A stretch of DNA of 64,000 nt, taken from assembly GCA_036927565.1 (NCBI GenBank), contig JAYESD010000003.1, forward strand, positions 39,435,325-39,499,324, read 5' to 3'. The number at the start of each line of letters is the position of its first letter. The stretch's first letter is position 1. Source of the DNA: Tuctoria greenei (Eukaryota; Streptophyta; Magnoliopsida; Poales; Poaceae). Below the pieces are notes generated by a model. That model ran no database searches. It had not been told where the DNA came from and saw only the letters and a list, made by a program, of their open reading frames with translations. The translations under genes and the position numbers were made by a program. This document shows, in pieces, positions 32,591 to 43,660 of this stretch.

Positions 32591-33921
32591 TTGAAGATTC
32601 CAGAGTGGAAGTGGGAAGAGATTGGTATGGACTTTATAGTTGGATTACCGCGAACCCAGTATGGCTATGATTCAATATGGGTCATTGTAGATCGGTTGAC
32701 AAAATCAGCTCACTTTATTCCTGTCAAGACCACATATACCACCGCGAAGCTAGCAGAATTGTATATGGAGCATATTGTGTGCCGACATGGAGTACCGAAG
32801 AAGATAGTCTCGGATAGAGGTTCTCAATTTACTTCCAGGTTTTGGCAAAAGTTGCATGAAGCTTTGGGAACGAGGTTGAATTTTAGTTCAGCATATCATC
32901 CTCAAACGGATAGACAAACCGAGAGGACCAATCAGATTTTGGAGGACATGTTAAGAGCTTGTGCCTTAAAGAATGGGAAAAGTTGGGACAAAACCTTGTC
33001 ATACGCGGAATTTTCATACAACAATAGTTACCAAGCAAGTTTGAAAATGTCACCATACGAAGCGCTTTATGGAAGGAAGTGTAGGACACCTTTATTCTGG
33101 AATGAAGCAGGGGAAACTCAAGTATTTGGTCCGGATGTGTTGCAAGAAGCCGAAAGCAAGTCCAAATAATTCGTGAAAACTTGAGGGCTGCCCAATCAAG
33201 ACAAAAAGGCTATGCGGACAATAGGAGAAGGAAACTAGCCTTTGAAATAGGAGATTTTGTTTACCTCAAGGTGTCACCAATGAGAGGTCATAAGAGGTTT
33301 AACATGAGGGGTAAGCTCGCACCTCGCTATATTGGACCATTCAAGATTTTGGACAAAGGAGGAGAAGTAGCGTATAAGTTGGAGATGCCAGCCCATCTTT
33401 CAGACGTACATGATGTGTTTCATGTTTCCCAACTCAAGAAGTGTCTCAGGGTACCGGAAGATCAAGTGCCAATGGAAGAATTGGAACTAAAGGAAGATTT
33501 GACGTATGCCGAGCAACCGGTCAAAATCTTGGAAACTAAGGAGAGGGTCACAAGGAACAAGGTCATTAGATGGTGTAAAGTTCAATGGAAGCACCACACC
33601 GAAAAAGAAGCGACGTGGGAATTGGAGGATGATCTCAAGAAGGAATTTCTCTATCTCTTCTCTTCCGCGTCGAATCTCGAGGGCGAGATTCATTTTAAGG
33701 GGGGTAGGTTTGTAACACCCTCATTTTCATGCATCATGCCTTGCATACATTCATATACATGTTTAACATTAACCCATAACAAGAGGAACAAGATTAAAAT
33801 TTATTTGGAGCAAAACCACACTAAAAAATGTAGGAAAGTGCGGACTAGTCCGGTTTTGCTGAGGACTAGTCCGATTTCTCTCTGTCTAAAAACGGACTTG
33901 TCCGTTTTTGCTGCGGATTAG
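32591..33921 (+). pseudogene. Chromovirus A pol: integrase core and chromodomain
   Basis: Integrase core: GMDFIVGLPRTQYGYDSIWV (first Asp), KIVSDRGSQFTSRFW (second Asp) and DRQTERTNQILEDMLR (Glu). A frameshift occurs just before 33169, after GPDVLQEAE. The other frame resumes at RAAQSRQKGYADNRRRKLAF (33181), then LAPRYIGPFKILDKGGEVAY and DVFHVSQLKKC. The C-terminal chromodomain is EQPVKILETKERVTRNKVIR, then VQWKHHTEKEATWELEDDL (about 33510-33640). This module is known to guide chromovirus integration toward marked chromatin. The frame runs through the polypurine tract into the 3' LTR and stops at 33919-33921. Confidence 0.92.
33694..33709 (+). other. Polypurine tract of chromovirus A
   Basis: ttaaggggggtaggtt directly before the 3' LTR start (TGTAACACCC at 33711). 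It primes plus-strand DNA synthesis. Confidence 0.9.
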
Positions 33922-36505
33922 TCTGATTTTTGCCTCTGGACAACTTCGGACTTGTCCGATCTTGTGCGGACTAGTCCGATATTCCATGAATCCTTGAAAA
34001 TTTGTTAAGTCCCTGGACTTGTCCAGACTAGCCCGGTGTTCCAGCGGACTTGTCCGTTTTCCTTTCTGTTCAAATTCGGACTTGTCCGATTTTTGGCCAG
34101 ACTTGTCCGATTTTCTCTCTGGACGACTTCGGACTAGTCCGGTCCTGTCCGGACTTGTCCGATATTTCGTGACTCCGAGATTGACCTTTTGTTTTACGAC
34201 TTGTTTCTTGGGTTTCACGTTAAGTGGGCCTAGGAACGTCATGCCCAACTCTTTTGGAGCCCATGTGGGACTCTAAACCGGCCTCTACTCATCCCAAAAC
34301 TCGAAATCCATCTAACCCTAGCCTCCACCTCTATATAAACAGCTCCACCCCTTGGCTTGACATCTATTTGCCACTTTTCCACCCACCCAAACCCTATTTC
34401 GTGGAGAGCCACCATCAAGGAGGGAGGAGAAGATCCCAAGCAAGAAGAAGAAGAGGAGGAAACGAAAAAGGATCAAGATCTCCGCCAAGTTTCGTCCTTC
34501 ACCACCAATTCATCTCCAAGTTCATCACCAACCCTAGATCATCAAGATCCAAGTGTTACCTCCAAGTTTCTTGGTTCATTGGAGTTCTAAACACCTGGTA
34601 TACCTTCTATTCTCTTTTCCTTACGTGAATTCAACCCCTAATCTCCGAAATTACGTCGATCTAGAAAACCCTAATCTGCCGATCTCGTCAAGTGCGGACT
34701 TGTCCGGTCCCTAGAGGACTAGTCCGATCTTTCTGGTTAAATTATGTTGAATTAATTCTAAAATTTGATCTAATCAACTCCAAACCTGTATAAACTTGTT
34801 AAAAGCTATTAGAACTAGTTAGTGATCATTAAAAGCAATCTAGTAACAAGTTCTACCTTGCATTTGCATTAATCATGCATGTCATGACATATTGAGTAAT
34901 ATTTGTGCACTCCTTGATTTTGTTTCTTGTCTTGTATGTTTATTGTGTGGATTAGACGGATTTGCGCTAGAAAGTGCCGCGGAGGATCTACAGCACCAGG
35001 AGTTTGAAGGCTTTGACCCTAATCAACAGCAAGAGCAAGGTAAGTGTCCTTGAAGCATATTGATCCTGTTTTAAAATAAATGTTTTGTTTGCAAAACTGC
35101 ATGCTGTGTCAATTTGATGGGAACCCTATGGTAGGAAGTTTACTAGTTTTGTTTGACCACCCTTGTCACCTGGAATTTATGGTAGAGCGTCGGGATGGAC
35201 TTTTTACCTTTTGCTTCGCTTAATCAACTGGAATGGGAATAACTATACCAAACTGGTTAAATATGGTATGGTAATGGATGATCTAAGCAAGCCTGGAATG
35301 TGGATGGGTTGGATGTTATGGTGGTTTGCTTGCTTTAGATCTAAGGACCGGTTCATGCGAGAATAAGCCAGGACTACAGTGCCACCACGAGGCCAAGTAT
35401 GGGTGCAGCGTAGCTGATTAATTAGGGCTTTGCTAGTGCTGTTTGGACCATTGTGGATGCTCGGGGAAGGGGTAGTCGGATTGGGTTTGTTGATGGTTGG
35501 TGGGACTACTCTGGGATCCGAATGGCTCAAGAGGGGGCCCTTGGTTGAAGATGTGCTCAGTTGGAGGCATCGCCACCGGTGAAACCTCAGTGGGGTCTAA
35601 ATAGGCTAGTAATCCCTTTGTAAAGGCTATTTTGTGATCTCTTGGCCATACACCAAAGGAAGTGTAATTGGCATAAGAGAGGTTCTTTAGTCGCCGACGG
35701 GTGATGAAATCACAAACACGTGGGTAAAGAGGTACAAACTCTGCAGAGTCTAAATAAACTATCATGATAGCCGTGCTCCCGGTTATGAGCGCCTGGATGA
35801 CCTACATGATTAGAGTTGGAAATTGGGATTTGGGATGGTTATGGTTTGGTGGATATTATGGTTGTGGTTGTGGTTATGATTATGGTTATGGTTATGTATG
35901 GAATTATGGTATATGACATTGATTATGATTATCAGCAATGGTAAATTATGGACTGGTATTATGATGGTTACATGGTTTATGATGGGTTTACTTCACATAA
36001 ATATGATACATTGCTTTTCAAATGTTTTACTGTACTTTTAAGCATTTAGCCATTATTATTGTCATCATTTGAATCAGCCACATGTCATACTTTGCACACT
36101 TGCTGAGTACGACATGTACTCACTCTTGCAATCCCCCACGCCAACAGTTGTAGGTCAGGATTGGGAATTTAATGGTGATAATGCGGAGCTCTAGGCCGTG
36201 TCTACCGTCAGCTTTGCCTGTGGTGTTGATTGGAGCTGCGCATACATACCCTGTCGCTTATGCTGCACAGTTGCTTAGTTTGCTTAATTAGTTTATTTCT
36301 GCTGCATTAGTTGAACTTGTCATTAATATTCATTAGAGCTTGTATTCGAGGATAATCTGGTTCGTGTAATAAAATTTGGTTAATTAATCTTGTCTTGTGG
36401 TAATTTTCTGTATACTCTTTTGTGATTGCACTCGTGTATGTGTGATGAACATCCTGGGCACACATATGCGTTAGCTTGGTTCAGTTTTCGGAACCGGGTG
36501 TCACA
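33711..36505 (+). mobile_element. 3' LTR of chromovirus A
   Basis: 2795 bp, near-identical to 26062-28880. It has about 16 extra bases near 33795-33820 and lacks about 40 bases present at 27570-27640. It includes the palindrome array 33841-34161, a second pair of palindromes at about 34693-34728 and a TATA box at 34332-34339. Confidence 0.95.
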
Positions 36506-36528
36506 CTCACTAACACAAAGTTACTAAC

Positions 36529-36639
36529 CTTGATAAGTAGATTATAACAATCATTTTCAACATCAGGCGCATTTGGCTATTGAAACAAACGCTGAACTTC
36601 AAGTAGTAAAATTTCGACAGTAAAACCATGCCACCAGTC
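36529..36639 (-). pseudogene. UBC9/SCE1-like pseudogene, exon with FTV...PNAPD
   Basis: Minus strand, 37 codons: DWWHGFTVEILLLEVQRLFQ, stop (TAG), PNAPDVENDCYNLLIK, then the splice donor AAG|GTTAGT. The acceptor TTTCGTAG precedes it. It aligns with the part of SUMO-conjugating enzymes after the active-site loop (the GWRPAITV...DQPNPADP region) and keeps the exon length apart from one missing residue. A TAG interrupts it. Chromovirus A begins 24 bp downstream, in the following intron. Confidence 0.85.
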
Positions 36640-36731
36640 CTACGAAATATCAACTTAAGCAACATAAGAAACCACTTCAAGTAAGTTTGGCAATAATTAC
36701 TAATTACTTGAGGAAAATAAGTCTATCTTAC

Positions 36732-36884
36732 ATTCTCTTGATCAAGAACCCCAAGGTAGAGTGCTCCTGAGCGATGGACATTCGGGTGGAAGAAACGTGG
36801 TGGAAGGGCACATCTTGGAGGTACCAAGGGATAGTACTCTGAGAAGGAGATTGGCAGGGGGTAGTGGCCATGTTCTTAGTCAGT
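36732..36884 (-). pseudogene. UBC9/SCE1-like pseudogene, active-site exon
   Basis: Minus strand, 51 codons: TD, stop (TAA), EHGHYPLPISFSEYYPLVPP, RCALPPRFFHPNVHRSGALY, LGVLDQEN, then the splice donor GTAAGA. The FSEDYP-like, PPRC and HPNV segments are diagnostic of the UBC9/SCE1 family of E2 enzymes. The position of the catalytic Cys (SGxxCL in the family) is Tyr here (SGALYL). The stop replaces a conserved Trp. The acceptor dinucleotide AG upstream appears to be AT. The product could not form a SUMO thioester. Confidence 0.88.
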
Positions 36885-36951
36885 ATTCAAAGGAAATTCA
36901 TTAATAAGGGATGATGGTAATATTGGATTGTGCTTGTTCTTCATGACTTAC

Positions 36952-37065
36952 CCCTTCTTTACCAGGGACGATGCACTGGCACTTCATTAAGGCTCCCGAC
37001 TCAGGCTTTACAGAGAAACCCTACGCAGAGAAATTGGACAACAAGTGACGCAAATGGCGAGCCAT
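36952..37065 (-). pseudogene. UBC9/SCE1-like pseudogene, upstream exon
   Basis: Minus strand: MARHLRHLLSNFSA, TAG (37021-37023), GFSVKPESGALMKCQCIVPG, KEG, then the donor GGG|GTAAGT. GFxxKPE and CxIPGKxG are conserved just before the exon junction in SUMO-conjugating enzymes, and the donor sits at the expected place. Sequence upstream of GFSVKPE is not clearly homologous. An unprocessed (intron-containing) duplicate gene that decayed is the best explanation. Confidence 0.82.
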
Positions 37066-37430
37066 GAAATTGCAAATAACAAAATCAAAACTACAGAGTG
37101 CGATTAAGGTCATCAGTCCATTGTAGAGCTACATACAACCATGTGACCAGTGTGCCATATGTACATACATGGGTGTGGTTCTTTCACCACGCCAGGCGCT
37201 CCACCTTGAGTAGGCCACGTGCCAAGTCGATATCAAATTTCCCATCCATGAACTTAATAAAAAGTGGAATATAAGTAGAGTATAATAGGTGGGAGTAGCG
37301 ATGGCAAGGATGGTACAGTTAAGACAGTGATGACAAGGATGGCGATGGCGAACAGAGAGTTGGTCAGACTGGCGACGGTCGCACTGGAGAAGTGCGGCCC
37401 GAGGATGCCTTTTTTCTTGTGTTTTGTGAA
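37066..37430. other. Spacer upstream of the SCE1-like pseudogene
   Basis: No feature recognised. Any first exon of the pseudogene would be expected here or beyond copia element X, but I see no match to the family's N-terminus. Confidence 0.5.
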
Positions 37431-39008
37431 TGTAGCCTAGAGAGGGGGTGAATAGACTTTGAAAATTTCCAGCACACTTAATCAAATTGTCAAATGCTTG
37501 ATAGACCGAACTTGTCCGGTTGTAGGTGCGGACTAGCCCGGTGTGCTAGGAGTGTGTCGATTTGACTAAGTGTGGATTCAGGATATAAACTTTATAGCAG
37601 TAGAAATTTAAGCAACAGATAAAATCGAATTAACAATTGATGTTGTGAAGTTACATGTGAGAACAATTTGCAATTCAAGTTATAATATTGATCAACAATG
37701 TTCCCTAATCAATTAAGATGCAAAAATAAAGAAGCACGCGAGACAACGAATCTTTACCAAAGTTCGATCTCACCCAAAGAGATCTACTCCTCGTTGAGGA
37801 AGCCCACATAGTGTCGGGTCTTTTCAAACCCTTTCCCTCGTCAAGTTACCACACAAGGCCGACTTGATTCCACTATCACGGGTAATCTCTGAGTTTATGG
37901 GGCAACCTCACACGTTGAGGGCTCCCACAAGAATTACAACAAAATGATGATCAAATAAACTCGAAAATATTACAAAGAAGAGCATGAGTGTAAACAGATC
38001 AAACCCCAAGAGATCAACGACGTGTAGACAACGATCTCCCAACCCCGAATCTGAGTGTTCAATTGAATTTCACCTTTTGGCACTTTAGATGCGTGGGGAT
38101 ATGTGCTTTTGGGCTCTTGGGACAAGTGGCAACACTAGGGTTTGAGTTCTGAATAGTAGAATGTGTGTTGTATGTTTGTGGGGTCGTGGATCCCCTATTT
38201 ATATGGTTTCCAGAGAAGTTACCGTTAGAGATCCCGACGACCGGACTAGTCCGTACCGGGGACCAGACTTGTCCGGTGTGCTGTGTAAAAGTCGGCGTGA
38301 AATGTGCAACACACTAGAAACCGTAATTGTGTGAGGTATAACGGACTAGTCCGGTTGGTGTCCGAACTTGTCCGATGCCAAGTGAAATTGAACTCTAGTG
38401 AGTTGAACGGACTAGTTCGAGTTAATAACGCACTTGTTCGGTGCTATGTGTTATTGAACATCAGAGAGTTCAATGGACTAGTCCTGTCTTGTGGACGGAC
38501 TTGTCCGGAGTGTAGTGAAAAGGGTTTATAGAGACTTGAACGGACTAGTCCAGTCCAAGAAAGACTAGTCCGGTCCAAGATGGACTAGTCCGGTGCATTG
38601 TGTTATTTGGTTCCAGAAAGTATATCGGACTAGTCCGGTCCTTGGTCGGACTAGCCTGGCGCACAGTGCATTTGGACAACAGAGAGTTACACAGACTAGT
38701 CCAGCCCATGAATAGACTAGGCCAATGACTAGTGAATTTTTAGGTGTTTTTAAGCCCTTACCCCTACAACAAGACTTGAGCTCTTGGGATGTGTCTCTCA
38801 GACACATCCTATACATTTAAATCTACTTTGTGCTTCTATTGTAAGTTGGGCATTTCTCTTTTGTACACCATTTCATTTTTCACCTTTTTGAGTGCACCAA
38901 ACTATCTCATTTTTTTAACCTGCTATCATCTCAATAAATTCATTAGGATCTCATTTATTTGTCATCAATCCTCCAAAACCCACAAGGGATTACCTAGATG
39001 CACTTTCA
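37431..39008 (-). mobile_element. 3' LTR of copia element X
   Basis: 1578 bp. On the minus strand it begins TGAAAGTGCATCTAGG and ends CTCTAGGCTACA. The TATA box on the minus strand is at 38196-38203, and a palindrome array begins 38 bp upstream of it (38242-38723). It is preceded on the minus strand by a polypurine tract. Confidence 0.88.
38242..38723. repeat. Palindrome array in 3' LTR of X
   Basis: More than ten copies of CGGACTAGTCCG or variants over about 480 bp, starting at 38242-38253 next to the TATA box. Two extra copies sit near 37504-37545, toward the LTR end. Confidence 0.9.
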
Positions 39009-39022
39009 ATCTCCCTTTTTGG
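39009..39022 (-). other. Polypurine tract of X
   Basis: On the minus strand accaaaaagggaga directly precedes the LTR start TTGAAAGTGC. Confidence 0.75.
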
Positions 39023-39811
39023 TGATCGATGACAATCAATTGAGATTTCACAATTAAGAGTAAAAAATCGATTTCACAAAGTGTGCATATATGAGAATAA
39101 TGAATGAGTAACAAAAAACTTCTCACATATATGCACTCTTTATGGTGGGGTGCCTAACAAGTGTGTGATCAAAATATGTGATGAGCAATACATAAGCATT
39201 TGACACTTATAGCAACAATCATCATATTAACATTAACTAAGTATCACAAATTAAGTAAATTAAGAACATCCAAAATAAATTACAATATTTTGAAAATGAG
39301 TACATGTCCTTGATCACAAGTCCTTAATGGCTTAGAGGCTACAAACTAGACAACTAGTCTCAATCTCTCCCCCTTTGGCATCAAGGAACCAAAAAGGGAA
39401 AAATTTAGTGGAATCACTCATTGTAACTACCTCTCTCACTCTTAGTCCTCTCTTCATCTTTGACTTCATCTTCAAGTTCTTGAGGAGGACGAGGAGCAGA
39501 GGTGCCAGCTAGTCCAAATGAAGACAACTCTTGCTCAGTTAGAGGAGGCATCACAGTAATATCTTCTTCTGAGTCCTCAAAAATCTAAGGTGACCCTGCT
39601 GGCTCAATCTCTAGCTTGTCACAGATGGCTTTAATGTTGGCCTTCACATATTTTTTATGCTTCTTTCTAGTCAGACTCTTCTTATGTTGCTTGATTTCCA
39701 CGTTGCGACAAGAAACAAAAATGGACGAGAGCATCTTCAGTATTCCACTAGAGGATCCTCTGAAAGATGGAGGAGCAGGGGTAGCATCCTCAAGCCTTGT
39801 GCCTTCATTAT
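39023..39811 (-). pseudogene. Downstream region of X, remnant of a third open frame
   Basis: Minus-strand frame from 39811: NNEGTRLEDATPAPPSFRGS, SGILKMLSSIFVSCRNVEIK, KKSLTRKKHKKYVKANIKAI, CDKLEIEPAGSP, a stop, then EDITVMPPLTEQELSSFGLA and a final acidic stretch EDEVKDEERTKSERGSYNE. SIRE/Maximus elements often carry an extra frame between pol and the 3' LTR, and this fits its position. I cannot assign a domain. The last 400 bp before the polypurine tract look non-coding. Unit C interrupts it on the right. Confidence 0.5.
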
Positions 39812-40072
39812 TGTAAGTGCATCTAGGCATCCCTTGTGGGTTTTTATTGATTTATTATAAACAAATAAGATCCAAACAAAAATGTTGAGATGAGCGCAGG
39901 TTTTAAAGAAATTAGGAGGAAAGCTCAAAAAGAAAGGAGAATGAGGAATCAAAATGAAAAGAGCTCAAGAGCTGAAAAGAATAGTTTATTTTGTATGCAG
40001 TGTGTTAAAGAAACACACCCCAAGAGCTCAAGCAAAAAAAGATCTCACTCACTACACAAAAATCTGCATTTT

Positions 40073-40424
40073 CGGACTAGTCCGATATCTTTCTGACTAA
40101 GATCGGACTAGTCCCACCTAGTGCGGACTAGTCGTCAACACTTCACATTTTCATTACACCGGACAAGTCCTATATAAGCCGGACTAGTCCAAAAACTCTC
40201 TGACTAAAATTGGACAAGTCCTCCAAGTGCGGATCTGTCCTCAATTCTATATGGGGTTCACCACACCGGACTAGGCCAATATGTGCCAAACTAGTCCGAA
40301 CACTTCCTAGTGCCCAGATAGAACTAGTCCGCATATTTACGGACAAGTCCGATATCTCCGAACACTTAGGGTTTTCGACATGCCGCACAATGGACTAGTC
40401 TGGAGTCCACCATGGACTAGTCCG
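40073..40424. repeat. Palindrome array in LTR of C
   Basis: About 13 copies of CGGACTAGTCCG, CGGACAAGTCCG and variants, with spacers such as tctttctgactaagat and ctctctgactaaaat. The latter are the inverse of the ttttagtcagagag spacers found elsewhere. Confidence 0.92.
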
Positions 40425-40463
40425 GACATTGCAAACCCTAACGGTAACTTTTAGAAACCCTAG

Positions 40464-40471
40464 TATAAATA
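40464..40471 (+). promoter_or_regulatory. TATA box of unit C LTR
   Basis: tataaata in ctagtataaatagagg, 40 bp after the last palindrome. Equivalent boxes on the minus strand are at 38196-38203, 45073-45080 and 52339-52346, each with the array starting 40-50 bp upstream. Confidence 0.75.
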
Positions 40472-41228
40472 GAGGTGTACGACCCTACAACCAAATATCT
40501 CAAACCCCTGCACCGTCACACCTCCCAAGAGCCCAAAATACACATCTCTCAACACATTATAACCCTAGAAAGATTTAATCTTCGAGGATTAACAATTGAT
40601 CAAAGGAGAAACTTGTTCCACACGATCATGAGCTCTTGGGTTTAATCTCTCGCACACTCTTGTTGTTTATTGTACATCTTTCGAGTGTGTTTGGTGGTGT
40701 TCTTCATTGTAATTCTTGGGGAGCCCTCAACTTGTGAGAAGGCCCCTTGAACACGTTATTTTCTCTTTGTGATTAGTGGAAGGGAATCGGCCTCCGTGGC
40801 GATTCGGTGAGGGTAGGGTTGGTGAAGACCCGGTCCTCCGTAGACTCCTCAACGTGGATGTAGATTTCCTTCGTGGAACCGAACCACGGGATAAAATCTT
40901 GTCTCGCACATCTTTGTTTTACTTTTCATCATAATCTAGGTTTTGTCTAGTATTGTGAAATTCACCTTGAAACATTGTATCATACTTGATCATTGCAATA
41001 TATTGGTTCATTGGTTCAATACACTTTACTCGTAATCTGATTTTCGCTGCATAGTGTGCTAGACGTAGAATTGTCAATTTACTTTGATCTTTTAGTTCGC
41101 GCACACCGGACTAGTCCACACAATACCGGACTAGTCTGACCTCCCCGTATTTGATCCATCTGTTAAGTGTTTCAGGGTCCGACAAAAGTTCAAAAAGCCT
41201 ATTCACCCCCTTCTAGGCGACATTCAAT

Positions 41229-41241
41229 TGGTATCAGAGCC
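41229..41241 (+). other. Primer-binding site of unit C
   Basis: TGGTATCAGAGCC, six bases after the LTR end; initiator methionine tRNA type. Confidence 0.92.
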
Positions 41242-41277
41242 AAACTCTTCAAAAGAGACTCACCGCTCGAAGAGACG

Positions 41278-43660
41278 ATGTCGGACATCAAAGATGTACA
41301 CAAGAGCTTCAACAACGAGAAGGGCGATGATGAAAAGGCCCAAAAGCTGGAGAAGCTCCTCGATGCCATACAAGATTGTGAGGATGATGATGAGGAGATG
41401 CTTGAACTCAAAGCACTCCTACGGAAGAAAGCACTCTCAGCAAAAGGGAAGAAGAAGATCGACGACAAAAAAGAAGAAGGGGAGTAGTCACACCAACTAC
41501 TCCTGGTATCCTTTTAACTATGATCATTTGAATACCAATAATAATCATTACTTATCAATTACTCTAGGGAAAGCACCTTTCTTCGATGGCAATGACTATT
41601 CAATGTGGAGACAAAACATGAAATGCATCTCATATATCTTAACCCTAGTTTGTGGCATATAGTGTGTACAGGGATAGATATCTCGGATGATTATGAAGAG
41701 CCGACTCCAAGCCAAGAACAAGCTATTCATCGGAATGCTCAAGCTGCAGCCGTGATCACCTCATCGCTGAGCCGAGACGAGTTCACCAAAGTGGATGGAC
41801 TCGAAATTGCCAAGGAGATATGGGATACTCTACAAACTGCACATGAAGGTCATTGTCATGTACGAGAAGCCAAGATTGATATGATAGAAGGTGAATTGGG
41901 AAGGTTCGCTATAGAAGAAGATGAGTCACCATATGACATGTACAATCGATTGAAGAATCTTATCAACAAAGTCTGAGCATATGACAACAAGAAGTGGAAT
42001 GATCATGAGGTTGTATAGGTGATTCTTAGAGCTTTCATGCCTCACAATGTAACTCTTTGCTCCATGATTATAGAAAGCCCCGGATATCGGAAAATGATCC
42101 AAACAAACTTCTTGGGAAGATTATCAACTTTGAGATGATGGAGAAGCAAGCCAAGCACATCAAGGAAATTGCTGACCTTACCTCAGCAAAGAAAAAAGTT
42201 GCTTTGAAGTCCACTTGTAAACCTATATCAAAAGAAGCTCGAGAAGTTCATGGAAAAGACGACAGCAATGATGAAAGCAGTGATATTGATGAAGAATATA
42301 TGATTTTATTCATGAAGAAATTCAAGAAAATGATGAGAAGAAGACAAGGTGGTTGTTCAAATGATGGAAGAAAAAGGGACAAAACAAGACCAAAAATGAG
42401 GCGTGCTTGCTATAACTGTGGAGAGTACGACCATTTTATAGTGGACTGTCCACATGAAGAAAATAAAAGGAAGACTAAGGACAACAAGCCTCAACCTAAG
42501 AAAATGTTCAAGAAGAAGAAGAAGCAATGTGGCCAAGCGCTTTTAGTGAAGGAGTGGGACTCTGATGATGAGTCCTCATTCAAAGAAGAATAAGAGATGG
42601 CCACCATAGCTGTCATGAAGCCTACCAAGAAATCTACCCTCTTCCCAACCATCGGCGCATGAAAGGACACCGATCACACATGTCTAATGGCCAAGGAAGG
42701 TAAAAGGAAGGTAACAAATAAATCTTCCTACTCGCATTATTTTACTAGTGATAGTGATAACTCTAGTGAGGATGATAGCAGTGATGAACAAGAATACATG
42801 CTTATAGGTTTAGACAAGAAAATTGTTGCTAAGATGAAATTTCTAATGGATAAGCTTGTTGATAAGGAGGAGGTAGTTGATCATCAATAAGATATGATCA
42901 TCCTCCAAAAGGAAGAATATCTTAAGATCAAAAAGCTTCTCGAACTTGAGAAGGAGCAAAGCAAATCACTATAACTTGAGTTAGCTTCAAGCAAGGAAGC
43001 TTGCTTGAAGTTAAACGACTCAAACACCACCATCAAGAATGAACTTGCTAACTTGACCAAAGTTAACAGGATTCTTGAGGTACAAGTTGAGTCACTCGAG
43101 CAAAGTGGTTCTTCATCCTCTTCAAGTTCACCTTATCAACATATAAAATCTGAAACGGTTATTGCTTGTAAATGTGCTAAAAATAACATTAACTTGAAGG
43201 AAAAGCCAACCTTGACAAAGGACAAGCAACCTTCTCACAGTGGCATATTTGATAAGGAGAAGCTCAAGTATGCACGTAGTGCATACTCGATCACAAGACC
43301 TCCTAATGTCAAATATGGCATTTGGTATTCTTATGGTGAAAAGAAAAATGCTAGAACTCACAAGAATAACAAGCAACACATTGCCTTTGTCAAGGGAAAC
43401 TTCTCTCAAGTTAGAAAACCTAATAATGTTCATAAGTTTAAAATTGTGAACTCAAATGAACAACAAGTTTTATTTAGAACATTTGATGATTCATATGTAC
43501 TTATGAAAAGTAATATTGGAAGACTTTATGCCAAATATGTTGGGCCATGCCATGGGAACACCAAGTCTCATGTGTGGGTGCCCAAATCACTTGTGACTAA
43601 CCTCAAAGGATCCAAGCAAGCTTGGGTACCTAAGACCAAGTCATAATTTGTCTTTTGCAT
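41278..43660 (+). pseudogene. Unit C gag (broken)
   Basis: ATG at 41278 (MSDIKDVHKSFNNEKGDDEK). A frame change near 41490 leads to the gag core: FDGNDYSMWRQNMKCISYIL, then QAAAVITSSLSRDEFTKVDG and AKEIWDTLQTAHEGHCHVRE (UBN2/DUF4219-type copia gag). A stop near 41976 and a shift follow, then KLLGKIINFEMMEKQAKHIK and the intact zinc knuckle CYNCGEYDHFIVDC (about 42409-42450). After stops at 42591 and 42888, a Ser-rich and Lys-rich region runs to about 43640, ending VPKSLVTNLKGSKQAWVPK just before protease. X has a matching gag on the opposite strand (49260-51512). Confidence 0.85.

Larger units (their letters stand above)
26062..36505 (+). mobile_element. Chromovirus A (Ty3/gypsy, Tekay/Del-like), complete but mutated
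   Basis: Two LTRs (26062-28880 and 33711-36505) flank a primer-binding site, gag-pol with a C-terminal chromodomain, and a polypurine tract. The 5-bp target copies are identical: CTCAC at 26057-26061 and 36506-36510. The LTRs differ by scattered substitutions plus two short indels (about 16 bp near 33800 and about 40 bp near 27590), so the insertion looks fairly recent. The coding frame has only two nonsense codons and one frameshift. It sits in an intron of the SCE1-like pseudogene. Confidence 0.95.
39812..41222 (+). mobile_element. 5' LTR of copia unit C
   Basis: 1411 bp, TGTAAGTGCATCTAGGCATC...TCTAGGCGACA. It contains a palindrome array (40073-40424), a TATA box 40 bp downstream of it (40464-40471) and two more palindromes at 41105-41135. 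The first 30 bp and the last 60 bp resemble the LTR of X; the middle differs. Confidence 0.92.
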
